DNA from: an uncultured Alphaproteobacteria bacterium
GTDB lineage: Bacteria > Pseudomonadota > Alphaproteobacteria > Paracaedibacterales > CAIOTO01
Direction of reading: 5' to 3'
Assembly (NCBI GenBank): GCA_903861255.1
Contig: CAIOTO010000225.1
Span: 1 to 32,640, forward strand
Length of the DNA: 32,640 nt
The notes under the pieces were generated by a model, which did no database searches, had not been told where the DNA came from, and saw only the letters and a program-made list of their open reading frames with translations. This document shows, one piece after another, positions 7,495 through 16,376 of this stretch. The number at the start of each line of letters is the position of its first letter. The first letter of the stretch is position 1. The position numbers and the translations under genes are program-made.

Positions 7495-8238
7495 ATGAGA
7501 AAATCATTACAAACCTATCGTTCATTTTTTGCTGCATACTGCAAAAAGATGGCTATTGCGCTAAATATTGTACTACTTATGTTTACAGCATGTGCTGATG
7601 CATCCCCCTGCAGTGGAACTGTTAATGGCACATGTCCAACAGGACAAGCATGCTACCGTGCTGCGAATGTATACGGTTGCTATAATTGCACAAATAGTAA
7701 TCTCACATGCCCGGATCGCCAAGCTTGCGGATTAACGCCTGGCTCTACTACAGCTTACTCATGCCAGCCAGCATGTATTCCGAACTCATCTGGTGTTTGC
7801 CCTGCAGGAAAAGTATGTCACCTTAGTATCCTAGGGGGAGACTATCAGTGCTACACATGCACCGGCACAGTAAGTAATGGCACATGCCCGAGTTACAAAA
7901 CATGCGCATTAACGCCTGGTTCTACTACGGCTTATTCATGCCAAGATACATGCAAGGATAACACGTCTGGTGTTTGTCCAACAGGACAAGTATGTTATCG
8001 CAGTAACTCGAGCGGCGTGCCCAGATATAGCTGCTACACATGCGCCGGCACAGTTAATGGCAGGTGTCCAACAGGACAAGCATGTTATAGTAGTAATTCG
8101 ACCGGTGTGCCCATATATAACTGCTACACATGCGGTTCGACTACAACTGATGCGAATGTCGCTACTGCAACGTGCCCATCTGGGAAAAAATGCAATCCGC
8201 CTGCTGCTGGCAGCAATGCTGGATATACGTGTGGATAA
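7495..8238 (+). CDS. Exported protein of seven four-cysteine repeats
   Basis: From ATG at 7495 (AGGA 7 bases upstream; a TTG at 7474 is also in frame) the product has 247 residues. The N-terminal hydrophobic stretch (MAIALNIVLLMFTACADA) is a signal sequence; FTAC could instead be an imperfect lipobox. The rest is seven units of about 28 residues with the pattern C-x(4-13)-CP-x(4)-C-x(7-12)-C, giving about 28 cysteines. Units 2 and 4 share LTPGSTTAYSCQ and are each followed by a similar SGVCP unit, so a two-unit block was duplicated. The spacing suggests disulfide-bonded extracellular modules resembling eukaryotic Cys-rich repeats, but I cannot name the family. It ends at a strong terminator. 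Confidence 0.75.
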   Translation: MRKSLQTYRSFFAAYCKKMAIALNIVLLMFTACADASPCSGTVNGTCPTGQACYRAANVYGCYNCTNSNLTCPDRQACGLTPGSTTAYSCQPACIPNSSGVCPAGKVCHLSILGGDYQCYTCTGTVSNGTCPSYKTCALTPGSTTAYSCQDTCKDNTSGVCPTGQVCYRSNSSGVPRYSCYTCAGTVNGRCPTGQACYSSNSTGVPIYNCYTCGSTTTDANVATATCPSGKKCNPPAAGSNAGYTCG

Positions 8239-8258
8239 ATAATTGAAATATTAGATTG

Positions 8259-8288
8259 AAAAAGGCGCCTAATTCGGCGCCTTTTTTT
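8259..8288. terminator. Bidirectional intrinsic terminator between Cys-rich gene and thrS
   Basis: The stem GGCGCC (8264-8269) and GGCGCC (8276-8281) closes a 6-base loop and is flanked by A5 on the left and T7 on the right, so it can terminate transcription on both strands. It lies between two convergent genes. Confidence 0.9.
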
Positions 8289-8310
8289 ATGCAGTTTGGC
8301 ACTTGTTTGC

Positions 8311-10221
8311 CTATTTCGGTATATGTGCTTCCATGCATACATTCATCAAGAATGAATTAAACGATTCACTCTTTTGATCTGTTGATCCAAATCTGCGCAC
8401 AGAAACAGTGCCCTCCTCGGCTTCGCGTTTACCAACGGCCAAGATATACGGTACCTTTTGCAACGAATGCTCACGCACTTTATAGCTGATTTTCTCGTTC
8501 CGGTCATCAAGTTCAACTGACAAGCCCTCAGCTTTTAGTTGTTCATGTAGCTTTGCCGCGTATTCATTTGCTTCGGACGTAACGCTTGCCACAACGATTT
8601 GTGTTGGCGCCAACCACAATGGAAAATTACCCGCATAATGTTCAATCAACACGCCGATAAAGCGTTCAAACGATCCTAGAATTGCACGGTGCAACATGAC
8701 AGGGCGGTGACGTTTGCCATCTTCAGCGATATAAGATGCATCCAATCGTTCGGGCAACACGAAATCCACCTGCAATGTACCACACTGCCAATCACGGCCA
8801 ATACTGTCGCGCAAGACGAATTCAAGCTTAGGGCCGTAGAACGCGCCCTCACCTGGGTTTAGTTCATAGGTGAGTCCTGCTGCCGTTGCGGCCTCGGTCA
8901 ATGCATGTTCCGCTTGATCCCAAGTTTCATCTGTTCCAGCACGGATTGAAGGGCGATCCGAAAACTTCACACGTACGTCCGTAAAGCCAAGGTCTTTATA
9001 CATGCCCTTTAGCAGGTCACAAAATGACTTTGTTTCCGTCACAATTTGCTCTGGCGTACAAAAAATATGCGCATCATCTTGCGTAAACGCACGCACACGC
9101 ATAATGCCATGTAGCGACCCTGATGGTTCATTTCGGTGGCAGCTGCCAAATTCAGCCATACGCAAAGGCAAATCACGATAGCTTTTTACGCCTTGCTTGA
9201 AAATCTGTACGTGGCATGGGCAGTTCATTGGCTTTATAGCGAGGGTACGATCGTCTGCCTCAATAGTAAACATCGCATGACCGTACATATCCCAGTGACC
9301 AGATTCTTCCCATAAGCGGCGATCAAGTAACTGCGGCGTTTTAACCTCGACGTAATCATGTTTTTCAATACGTGCGCGCACAAACGATTCAAGCGCACGA
9401 TACAGCCGCCAGCCTTTTGGGTGCCAGAACACGGCTCCTACGGCTTCCTCTTGAATGTGAAACAAACCAAGCTCGGCGCCTAGCTTGCGATGGTCACGCT
9501 TTTCGGCTTCCTCGAGCTGGAATAAATGTTCCTTCAATTGCGCATCAGTTGCCCAGGCAGTACCATAAATACGTTGCAGCATTGGGTTTTTGCTATCGCC
9601 GCGCCAATAAGCGCCTGCCAATTTCATCAGCTTAAATGCAGTTCCAATGCGGCCAGTGGATGGTAAATGTGGCCCACGGCAAAGGTCAATAAAGTTCCCT
9701 TGACGGTACAATGTAATGGTATCACCCGCAGGGATGCCTTCGATAATTTCGGCTTTGAAATGCTCACCAATGGATTTGAAAAACGTGATCGCCTCGTCAC
9801 GATCCCATTCTTCGCGTGTGAACGGCTCATCGCGTTTGATGATGGCGTGCATTTTTGCTTCAATCAAAGTCAGGTCATCGGGCGTGAATGATTTTTCGTT
9901 AAAGATATCGTAATAAAAACCATTTTCAATAGATGGCCCAATCGTGATTTGCGCGGATGGATACAATTCTTTAACGGCTTCGGCCAGTACGTGCGCGACG
10001 TCATGGCGGATGATATCCAAGCCATCGGCCTCTATGCGGGTTACAATTTCAAGCGTTGCGCCTTTTGGTAGCGTTCTTGTGAGATCCCAAAGTTCGCCAT
10101 TAACGCGTGCCGCGACGGCCTCTTTCGCCAAACGAGGGGAAATATTTTGTGCCACGGTAAGAGCAGTCACTGCACTGTCAAATTCACGCACGGAACCGTC
10201 TTTTAAAGCCACTTGAAACAT
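8311..10221 (-). CDS. thrS: Threonyl-tRNA synthetase
   Basis: ThrS charges tRNA-Thr with threonine in the cytoplasm. The 636-residue product has the full bacterial domain order: TGS domain (about 1-60), the editing/SAD domain with HDVAH near 73-77, the class II catalytic core (about 240-530) and the anticodon-binding domain (from about 535, starting LAPTQIVV). Seen motifs are MNCPCH (zinc-ligand Cys), [12 protein letters not shown] with GSLHG (motif 2), the [12 protein letters not shown] zinc-His region and [13 protein letters not shown] (motif 3). ATG at 10221 has AAAGGA about 9 bases upstream. It is probably transcribed alone. A palindromic repeat lies 25 bases upstream of the start. Confidence 0.98.
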   Translation of the reverse strand: MFQVALKDGSVREFDSAVTALTVAQNISPRLAKEAVAARVNGELWDLTRTLPKGATLEIVTRIEADGLDIIRHDVAHVLAEAVKELYPSAQITIGPSIENGFYYDIFNEKSFTPDDLTLIEAKMHAIIKRDEPFTREEWDRDEAITFFKSIGEHFKAEIIEGIPAGDTITLYRQGNFIDLCRGPHLPSTGRIGTAFKLMKLAGAYWRGDSKNPMLQRIYGTAWATDAQLKEHLFQLEEAEKRDHRKLGAELGLFHIQEEAVGAVFWHPKGWRLYRALESFVRARIEKHDYVEVKTPQLLDRRLWEESGHWDMYGHAMFTIEADDRTLAIKPMNCPCHVQIFKQGVKSYRDLPLRMAEFGSCHRNEPSGSLHGIMRVRAFTQDDAHIFCTPEQIVTETKSFCDLLKGMYKDLGFTDVRVKFSDRPSIRAGTDETWDQAEHALTEAATAAGLTYELNPGEGAFYGPKLEFVLRDSIGRDWQCGTLQVDFVLPERLDASYIAEDGKRHRPVMLHRAILGSFERFIGVLIEHYAGNFPLWLAPTQIVVASVTSEANEYAAKLHEQLKAEGLSVELDDRNEKISYKVREHSLQKVPYILAVGKREAEEGTVSVRRFGSTDQKSESFNSFLMNVCMEAHIPK

Positions 10222-10246
10222 GTAAACTAATCCTTTTTGTATTTAC

Positions 10247-10326
10247 CGTCATGGCGAGCCCGAAGGACGTGGCCATCCAGAAAACAGGCTGGATCACCAC
10301 GTCGCTAATGGCTACTCGTGATGACG
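10247..10326. repeat. Family B palindromic repeat, copy 1
   Basis: An 80-bp imperfect palindrome runs from CGTCATGGCGAG to CTCGTGATGACG, with the inner arms GGCCATCCAG and CTGGATCACC. It is clearly similar to 16181-16263. It occupies the gap upstream of thrS and has no coding capacity. Confidence 0.85.
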
Positions 10327-10469
10327 AACGAGAAAATGATACCTATTACGAATGACGTTGATTATTGCCAATGTGTAATATCCTTGTAAAGTATCATATT
10401 TAGAGAAAAAGGGCAAAAGAGATCATTCACTGCGCATCTGATCAAGGTATCATGTTTAAAAAAAGACCA

Positions 10470-11807
10470 TCACCCTTCCGTCTTAGGAACATAACACACA
10501 ACCTCAACCGGGCGGCGATCATCTGTATCAGATGGATTAAAGATATTCAAATTCTGATCTGGAATAATAAATTCGGCATCACACGTGATTTCAACAACCA
10601 TCATTCCACGGCTTGGCATAAGATCTGACAACTCGCCAGCACCAACCGGTGTACGTTTTGCCCCTGTAATACGATGACTGCGCACCATCTCAATTGCAAA
10701 ATCGCTACAAATCACAGCATCCATCAACCATTCTTCGACTTGAGCTTCGCTCATCCCTTTTGGTGCACGAAGACCTATCAAAAAGGTATTTGTCATATAA
10801 TTCTTATGAAGCCTCAGGTAGAACAAACGTTCACGTTGTGAAAATGGAATGACTGCGTAACTTTGCTCAATCGTATTCAGGTAATGTTTAAGCAGTTCTA
10901 ACAATGGCGCAAAGCACCCTTGGATATCGTTATGATTATACCCTGACAAAATAGGCGGCAATTGCGACAGCCGAAGCGTTGCAAGATGCCCTGCCGTGTC
11001 GCATATCCTTTGAAACAGAACGTACGGATTTGTGGCTGGTGCATTTAAAATTGTTTCCAGTGCAGGCAGCGCAGTAATAAGTGGCCGCAGCAACATTTCC
11101 GTTTCAGCCATTAACGGTGTACCGATTTGAGTTTGCAATCGATCACTCAAATAAGCAGCTTTTTCACGAATACGTTGCGCAAGTTCAGCGCACTGCTTCC
11201 ATAAAACAGTTTCATGCGTGATGTAAAAACATGGCGGCACAAACGGCGCACGACTGTACGACTCGTCAAATGCAATTTTTAAAATCGGAAAGCCCTGACA
11301 AAGCGTAGGCGCCTTATCACCCACACTTAAAATCAATCGCGGGAATAGCCGTGGAATTGAAATCACGTTATCTGGGATATTTTCATCTTTAATGACATCG
11401 CCCTCTATCGATACAAATCGCGGAAAATCACCCGTTGTTGGCGACCGATCGCTTGAACGTTCAGGCATAGATAGAAAAATGGTAATAGCCTCGCGTGCTG
11501 TGCCTGGCTTGTAATGGCGTATATCAAGTTCAAGCGGCGGAACCTTTGTCATATCGGATCGGTAATTTACAATCAATCCATCTGGCATAACAACTTCAAG
11601 TTCAAGAACGCGAATCAAACCATCGGTCAGCGCAATTGGGTCAATATGCAGAATGTGCACGCCCCAATGATGATTAGAGAGCAGCTGCAATTGATGCGCC
11701 AAATGCTGATGATGACGCAATTCCATTTGCTGAAAATGCTGCGGGGTTAGCATCATGCCTTCATGCCAATGAATGTGCGGGACAATAGTAAGATGACGTG
11801 CGGACAT
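10470..11807 (-). CDS. tssK: Type VI secretion system baseplate protein TssK
   Basis: TssK is a cytoplasmic baseplate subunit that joins the T6SS contractile sheath assembly to the inner-membrane TssJLM complex. The 445-residue length is normal. The N-terminal signature W14-x-EGMMLTPQHFQQ is the hallmark of the family (W.EGMfL.PQHFQQ), and the middle helical region and the final domain (LIGLRAPKGMSEAQVEEWL, then SDLMPSRG) fit throughout. Its usual neighbours tssJ, tssL, tssM and the sheath genes are absent from this window, so the secretion genes are scattered or this is a remnant. A strong palindrome lies directly before the start and overlaps the ribosome-binding region. Confidence 0.92.
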   Translation of the reverse strand: MSARHLTIVPHIHWHEGMMLTPQHFQQMELRHHQHLAHQLQLLSNHHWGVHILHIDPIALTDGLIRVLELEVVMPDGLIVNYRSDMTKVPPLELDIRHYKPGTAREAITIFLSMPERSSDRSPTTGDFPRFVSIEGDVIKDENIPDNVISIPRLFPRLILSVGDKAPTLCQGFPILKIAFDESYSRAPFVPPCFYITHETVLWKQCAELAQRIREKAAYLSDRLQTQIGTPLMAETEMLLRPLITALPALETILNAPATNPYVLFQRICDTAGHLATLRLSQLPPILSGYNHNDIQGCFAPLLELLKHYLNTIEQSYAVIPFSQRERLFYLRLHKNYMTNTFLIGLRAPKGMSEAQVEEWLMDAVICSDFAIEMVRSHRITGAKRTPVGAGELSDLMPSRGMMVVEITCDAEFIIPDQNLNIFNPSDTDDRRPVEVVCYVPKTEG

Positions 11808-11814
11808 GTAAACC

Positions 11815-11851
11815 CCTTCATAATTAGTTAAAATTTAATTAATTATGAAGG
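11815..11851. promoter_or_regulatory. 37-bp near-perfect palindrome in the tssK leader
   Basis: Two 18-base arms (11815-11832 and 11834-11851) are complementary with a single mismatch around one central base; the outer ends are CCTTCATAATTA and TAATTATGAAGG. It ends 7 bases before the tssK ATG. In the mRNA the 3' arm contains the GAAGG of the likely Shine-Dalgarno sequence, so folding could hide it. As DNA it could be an operator for a dimeric regulator. Both readings are inference. Confidence 0.6.
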
Positions 11852-11903
11852 TTCCCTTGGATTAATTCAAGACGCAAGGTGGTTCTGCGTCATTAATCAG
11901 ATT

Positions 11904-13655
11904 TCAACCAAACTTCTGCGCTCTTACTTCATTCAGCAATGTTATCAACGCATCATGTTTTTCTGCATCAACACGGCACAAATCAAGCGAAGATGCATCC
12001 GACAAATCAGTTCTTGAATTCGTAAATTCTTCCAAAGCACCCGTAAACGTTGCACGTTCCTCTACAGGAACCTCTGCTATGATACGCAGTAAAAATGCTG
12101 TATCAACATCACATGTGTAGTTTGAAATGATCCGCTTTGTGGCCAGCACAGTATCCCATGACGACACGTCTTTTCTTGCCTGATCATGCCCTACTTTCCC
12201 GTCCATCATATCAAATAAAGCTATTAATACTGCGCAGGGCTGTATCGATTTCGCTTTTTGTTTTGCGGATGCACTTTCAAAGTCTTTTACAAAGCCTTTA
12301 TTAATTAATACAGACGCTTGCATAACACTTTCGCGGCGCGCCGCTGGCTCTCTGGCCTCCAATAATAGCTTCAACCGATATTTAACCCCAGAAGGCGTTC
12401 TTAAAACAGTCAAACGTTGCAAGTCTCGCTCGATATGCCAATACCAATATGCGTCATGACTTGTATCGTGCGCAAAAGCCGCGTCATGACCTATAAAACT
12501 GGCTCTGGTCTTCTCTACAAGGTCACTTATGGCCGTCAATTTTTGATCTGAATTTGCATTGTCTGGATAAAGTGTAGGAGAAAGCCTATAAAGCTCGTAA
12601 TAATCTTCTTCTTGAAAATATGGCGAAACAAGAGAAAACATATCACATAGTCGCCCATATGCTTCTTTATTTGCTTCATGACTCATGCATTGGAATTTAT
12701 CAAGCCATTGATCTGGATTGCTTGGTTTTAAAGCAAGCAAAAATTCAACAAGGGCATCTGCGCTAAATGCACGCGTATCTATCAAACTTAAGCAAAAACG
12801 TGCCACTGGCATACGTGCTTCAGGAGGAAACTCATTATGCAAAACTTCAATGGCGCTAGGATAGTAGCGATATATGTCTGCAAACGTAAAATCCCCACTT
12901 AAACCATTCAACTGTAATGCATAATATAAATCCGCCACGACCGCGTTTGGGCTGCACTCAACAGTGCTATTCAAAACCTCCAATATCTCTCCAATAGGCT
13001 GAGTGAGTGCATTCAGCTTTTTTAAATTTGATAACGTAAAGACAATCGCAAGTTGCGCTGCATTTTGTTCAAGCATTGGGTCAGTTTCTATTTTATCATC
13101 ATAAGGCAAAGAAACACTTTCAATGGGATAATATATTCCGATCTCAATAAATTCATGCGGCCACAATCCACCTGATTGAAATTCTTCAACCATTAATTCA
13201 AATAAATCCGCTTCGCTTAACAATGGCAATATAGGAAAGCCGCTATCACGGTATGTTTGAAATGATTTATGAAATTGCATGCGCATATTTTCGGTGAAAT
13301 TGGCCATAACATCTAACGTTCCGCCGCCAGCTTTCTTCATTCCAGCCGATTCTTTAGACTCTGCGCGACTTAATGCTTTTTGGGATATATATTCACCCTT
13401 TGTATCACTGTGTTTTTCGTCCCATGCTTTGCGCACGTCTCCTTCTTTACGTCCTGCACGAGTTGAAAAGAGCTCGGATTTTGCGTCACTGCTACTATCA
13501 AAAGGACCTGATGGAGATACTTTGCTATATATCCTTACTGTATCTTGTCTTTCTAGCAGGGCTCTTTCCTTATTTGGCGGCCCTTCTTTTTCATCCATTG
13601 CGCTCGCAGAGCTCATCAATACGAGAATCATTGCTGGATAAAAAAATGCACGCAT
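11904..13655 (-). CDS. Exported protein of unknown function, 583 residues
   Basis: A signal peptide is clear (MRAFFYPAMILVLMSSASA, cleaved before MDEKEG). The next ~90 residues are charged and low in hydrophobics, probably disordered. From about 115 to the end the sequence is rich in short amphipathic helices with frequent Leu and Ala, suggesting an alpha-helical repeat or solenoid, but no named domain is recognised. There are several scattered cysteines and no transmembrane segment after the signal. ATG at 13655 has AGGA 7 bases upstream. It lies next to two other genes for exported proteins, so a secreted or periplasmic role is likely, and its function is unknown. Confidence 0.7.
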   Translation of the reverse strand: MRAFFYPAMILVLMSSASAMDEKEGPPNKERALLERQDTVRIYSKVSPSGPFDSSSDAKSELFSTRAGRKEGDVRKAWDEKHSDTKGEYISQKALSRAESKESAGMKKAGGGTLDVMANFTENMRMQFHKSFQTYRDSGFPILPLLSEADLFELMVEEFQSGGLWPHEFIEIGIYYPIESVSLPYDDKIETDPMLEQNAAQLAIVFTLSNLKKLNALTQPIGEILEVLNSTVECSPNAVVADLYYALQLNGLSGDFTFADIYRYYPSAIEVLHNEFPPEARMPVARFCLSLIDTRAFSADALVEFLLALKPSNPDQWLDKFQCMSHEANKEAYGRLCDMFSLVSPYFQEEDYYELYRLSPTLYPDNANSDQKLTAISDLVEKTRASFIGHDAAFAHDTSHDAYWYWHIERDLQRLTVLRTPSGVKYRLKLLLEAREPAARRESVMQASVLINKGFVKDFESASAKQKAKSIQPCAVLIALFDMMDGKVGHDQARKDVSSWDTVLATKRIISNYTCDVDTAFLLRIIAEVPVEERATFTGALEEFTNSRTDLSDASSLDLCRVDAEKHDALITLLNEVRAQKFG

Positions 13656-13695
13656 ACGTTTTCCTTTCAGGGAATGCTTTACGACTCGTCTCTCT

Positions 13696-13825
13696 TTTAG
13701 TTTCCCTCTTTCTCCTCTTCAGTTGTCCTCCGGTTTAACCGGAGGACACATATACGTTCCCGCTCTGATTATGGTCCCTCGGGTCACGCCCGAGGGAAAC
13801 TAGTAGGGGGTGGAGGGGAAACTAG
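13696..13825. repeat. Family C palindromic repeat, copy 1
   Basis: Two perfect hairpins, CCTCCGGTTTAACCGGAGG (13727-13745) and CCCTCGGG/CCCGAGGG (13776-13796), are nested within outer arms TTTAGTTTCCCTC (left) and GAGGGAAACTAG (right, with a second similar copy ending at 13825). It fills most of the gap between two minus-strand genes and resembles 26991-27090. Confidence 0.75.
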
Positions 13826-13862
13826 TGGAAGTGGCAGAAAAACTGAGTAGTGAAACAGCTAA

Positions 13863-14990
13863 TTAAACTATGTCAGCCACGCCATCCATTTCACCCGCAG
13901 TATTGTCTCCGAGAGTAAGTGTTCCAACGCCATCAGTGATTGCATCAATATCACCTGAATCTTTAGCAACAGACTCTACTTCACCTGCTTTAGCCAAATT
14001 GCCATTGATGCGCTTATCAAAGGCTTGTCGCGCAGTTAATGTTTCTTGGATTTGCAGCCATGGTTTTACCCCAAAAAACGCAGCAAAGGCAAATCGTGGC
14101 TGATCATTTGCTCTAATAACACGGTGTATCGTTGATTTAATACCCGTTACGCTATTCTCTGGACGATCTCCATCAGTTCCCCACATCAGCATGTCGCCTG
14201 CATTTACAACGAGCACATCTGGGTTGGCGCCAACATCATACCAACGGCCATCTTTGCCCAAAAGTTGAAGTCCCGGTTGCGTCGCAAATAAAAGCGAAAG
14301 CGCACTAATATCCGTATGTGCAACATTTACAACTTTGCCAATATCTTCAGATACGGCAGGATAATGAATGATTCTTACAATGTTTGAGTCTAGATCTAGC
14401 TCGGCCATTTCCTCAACACTATTGATACCTCGGACTTCTTTGCCTTCTGTATTGATGCCACCATTTTGGATTCTTGTCGGCAGCAAAAAACCCTCTTTCG
14501 TGTGCACTTGATCGATCCACTGTGTGAGCATTATTTTAACGATGCGCATTGCAGCAAAATAGCCTTCTACTTTTTCGCTAAACATGTAGGGTAATCTATG
14601 GCCTGTTGCGTAGTGGTAATATTCCATAAAATTCTGTTCTGTCGCACCTTCGGCTCGTTCAACACCAAATGGATAATACCCAAGTCCAATCGGAGATTTA
14701 TCTTTATGATATTCATTCTTAAAAGCATCCGTCATATTAAAGAAATCGCCACTCTCCCTCTCAAGCCCTCGAATATCAATGCTAGGGCTAGGGTTTTTTA
14801 TAAGTGCAAATCCTTGATTTCTTAGACTAGCTACAAATTGTTCATTTGCATCTAGAGCTTGCGCATCAATAATGGGAAGGCCAGCGCTAGTGACAACATG
14901 CGCCTCTGCAAATTCCATTGCATACGTGCCTTGGAACATGGCGCACAAAATGGCAATGCTGCATAAAAACGAAAATCGTATTTTTCTCAT
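13863..14990 (-). CDS. Exported 2-oxoglutarate/Fe(II) oxygenase-like protein (IPNS family)
   Basis: From ATG at 14990 (CAGGAG upstream, better than 15023) the product has 375 residues. A signal peptide ends near QGTYA before MEFAEAH. The rest has the fold order of isopenicillin N synthase-type oxygenases: an N-terminal DIOX_N-like part (about 45-150) and the C-terminal double-stranded beta-helix with the iron ligands His225-Thr-Asp227 and His289 (STIHRV). The position where the family has Arg-x-Ser for 2-oxoglutarate is R299-F-A301, so the Arg is kept and the Ser is lost. A tail of ~60 residues follows. Substrate is unknown. Export is odd because iron(II) and 2-oxoglutarate are cytoplasmic; it may act in a host cell. 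Confidence 0.8.
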   Translation of the reverse strand: MRKIRFSFLCSIAILCAMFQGTYAMEFAEAHVVTSAGLPIIDAQALDANEQFVASLRNQGFALIKNPSPSIDIRGLERESGDFFNMTDAFKNEYHKDKSPIGLGYYPFGVERAEGATEQNFMEYYHYATGHRLPYMFSEKVEGYFAAMRIVKIMLTQWIDQVHTKEGFLLPTRIQNGGINTEGKEVRGINSVEEMAELDLDSNIVRIIHYPAVSEDIGKVVNVAHTDISALSLLFATQPGLQLLGKDGRWYDVGANPDVLVVNAGDMLMWGTDGDRPENSVTGIKSTIHRVIRANDQPRFAFAAFFGVKPWLQIQETLTARQAFDKRINGNLAKAGEVESVAKDSGDIDAITDGVGTLTLGDNTAGEMDGVADIV

Positions 14991-15268
14991 AAAATTACTC
15001 CTGAATGATATTTGATGGAACAAATGTGTTTAATTGAAGCAAATTCTACAATAAGTAAAAAAGTTCAGCAAGAATTAATTTTAGAAAAATATAAAATAAA
15101 CTTGAGGCTAATGGTTGCAAATGTGTTGGATTTATTCTCTTCACACAAGTACATGGATCCTCCGAGCACGCGGCGAGAACGAGAGAAGGGGGGGAATGTT
15201 TTTACTGAATTTTAATTAATATTAGATTAAAATTATAACTATCAAGGAAAATAAGAAGGCTTCAGTCA

Positions 15269-16117
15269 ATGTTCAACACTCTCCACTTGCTGCGTACACC
15301 CAAAATTCTCGCCATATCAATATTTACAATGTTGCCTTTCATCACACTTACAGTTACACCTGCTGCATTTTGCGCCTCACTTGAATTGGTCGTAGAATCA
15401 CAGAGGCCTAGCATGTCAGTTATGCGTTTTGGCGATCGTCCTGCAGCAAAAGAGCGCACAATAGGATGGCACTCTATCAAAAGCTTCACGACAACAGGAT
15501 TTGTTGCTGGTACGTGCAAGATGGCCACCTGTTCACACAATATAGTTAGCTTCCCAATCGGCGATCAAATTTTTTCAAAAACGATTAATTTATTCGAATC
15601 AAGCAAAGAAAAAAAAGTAATGCTCACTAGCACTTTCGATTCGTGCAATACAATCACTGTGACGCATAACTTTTATGGCAGCATCAATGCATCTAAACTT
15701 ACGGATGCTTTGTGGTCCTATTTTGGGCGCTTAGGTTTTGTGGAGAGCTTAGATGAATCTCACAATATCTATAATTATGCGGGCGAGAGCCTTCACTCGA
15801 CCTCAGTAGACTTATCGTCGATCATAGCAACTGGCACTATTTCAGCGGCACCTGGAACAGCGCCAAATCTTTATGGCATCTGTATAAGCCATGATCGTGA
15901 GACGAATAACGTACACTACATACTAACGGACGGTGTCACTAAGCTGATTCAAAAAATGGCTCCCCAACCAGAAGTGACAGCAACTGACGACGTGAAACGC
16001 AACGTTGATTTTGGTAATGGAATCTCTTTGATTGCAAGTATTTATGGCGAAAATACATATCTTTCAGAGGACAGGGCCCTGGAGTATGAGATTTTTGAGG
16101 TTTTAGGTTCATCGTGA
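15269..16117 (+). CDS. Exported protein of unknown function, 282 residues
   Basis: The product begins with a basic then hydrophobic signal sequence (ILAISIFTMLPFITLTV) probably cleaved after AAFCA. The mature part has a CKMATC pair near residue 83-88 followed later by DSC, then a mixed alpha/beta region with no recognised domain. ATG at 15269 has AAGG about 9 bases upstream. It is divergent from the oxygenase gene, with a 245-base AT-rich gap between them in which I see no clear feature. A family B repeat follows it. I cannot assign a function. Confidence 0.65.
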   Translation: MFNTLHLLRTPKILAISIFTMLPFITLTVTPAAFCASLELVVESQRPSMSVMRFGDRPAAKERTIGWHSIKSFTTTGFVAGTCKMATCSHNIVSFPIGDQIFSKTINLFESSKEKKVMLTSTFDSCNTITVTHNFYGSINASKLTDALWSYFGRLGFVESLDESHNIYNYAGESLHSTSVDLSSIIATGTISAAPGTAPNLYGICISHDRETNNVHYILTDGVTKLIQKMAPQPEVTATDDVKRNVDFGNGISLIASIYGENTYLSEDRALEYEIFEVLGSS

Positions 16118-16180
16118 GTCGTAATGACATAAATGCAATGACCAACCATCCCGCGTCATTCCACGTAAGACGGGTCTGTC

Positions 16181-16263
16181 CGTCATGGCGAGCAACTTAA
16201 GTTGCGTGGCCATCCAGAAGAATAGTCTGGATCACCACGGAGCTCGCGCTTCTCGTGATGACG
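16181..16263. repeat. Family B palindromic repeat, copy 2
   Basis: An 83-bp imperfect palindrome from CGTCATGGCGAGC to CTCGTGATGACG with inner arms GTGGCCATCCAG and CTGGATCACCACG, matching 10247-10326 at both ends and in the middle. It lies between two plus-strand genes. Confidence 0.85.
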
Positions 16264-16308
16264 GGCTCTTAACTCAATGACAGTGGGACGTGATCCGCGG
16301 ATCTACAA

Positions 16309-16336
16309 TTGAAGATGCATATATTTTGTATATAAT
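16309..16336 (+). promoter_or_regulatory. Sigma-70-like promoter for the SNF2 gene
   Basis: TTGAAG at 16309-16314 and a consensus TATAAT at 16331-16336 are 16 bases apart and lie 41 bases before the SNF2 start codon. It probably drives the SNF2-SWIM-rimM run, since later gaps are short apart from one repeat. Confidence 0.55.
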
Positions 16337-16376
16337 ACGATTAAGTATTTGCCCTTGAAGCTTTATAAAAATAAGA

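Noticed and set aside
15012-15215. A 67-codon plus-strand frame between the oxygenase gene and the next exported-protein gene
   Set aside because: No ribosome-binding site, no recognisable motif, and it overlaps the leader of the oxygenase gene; probably chance in AT-rich DNA.
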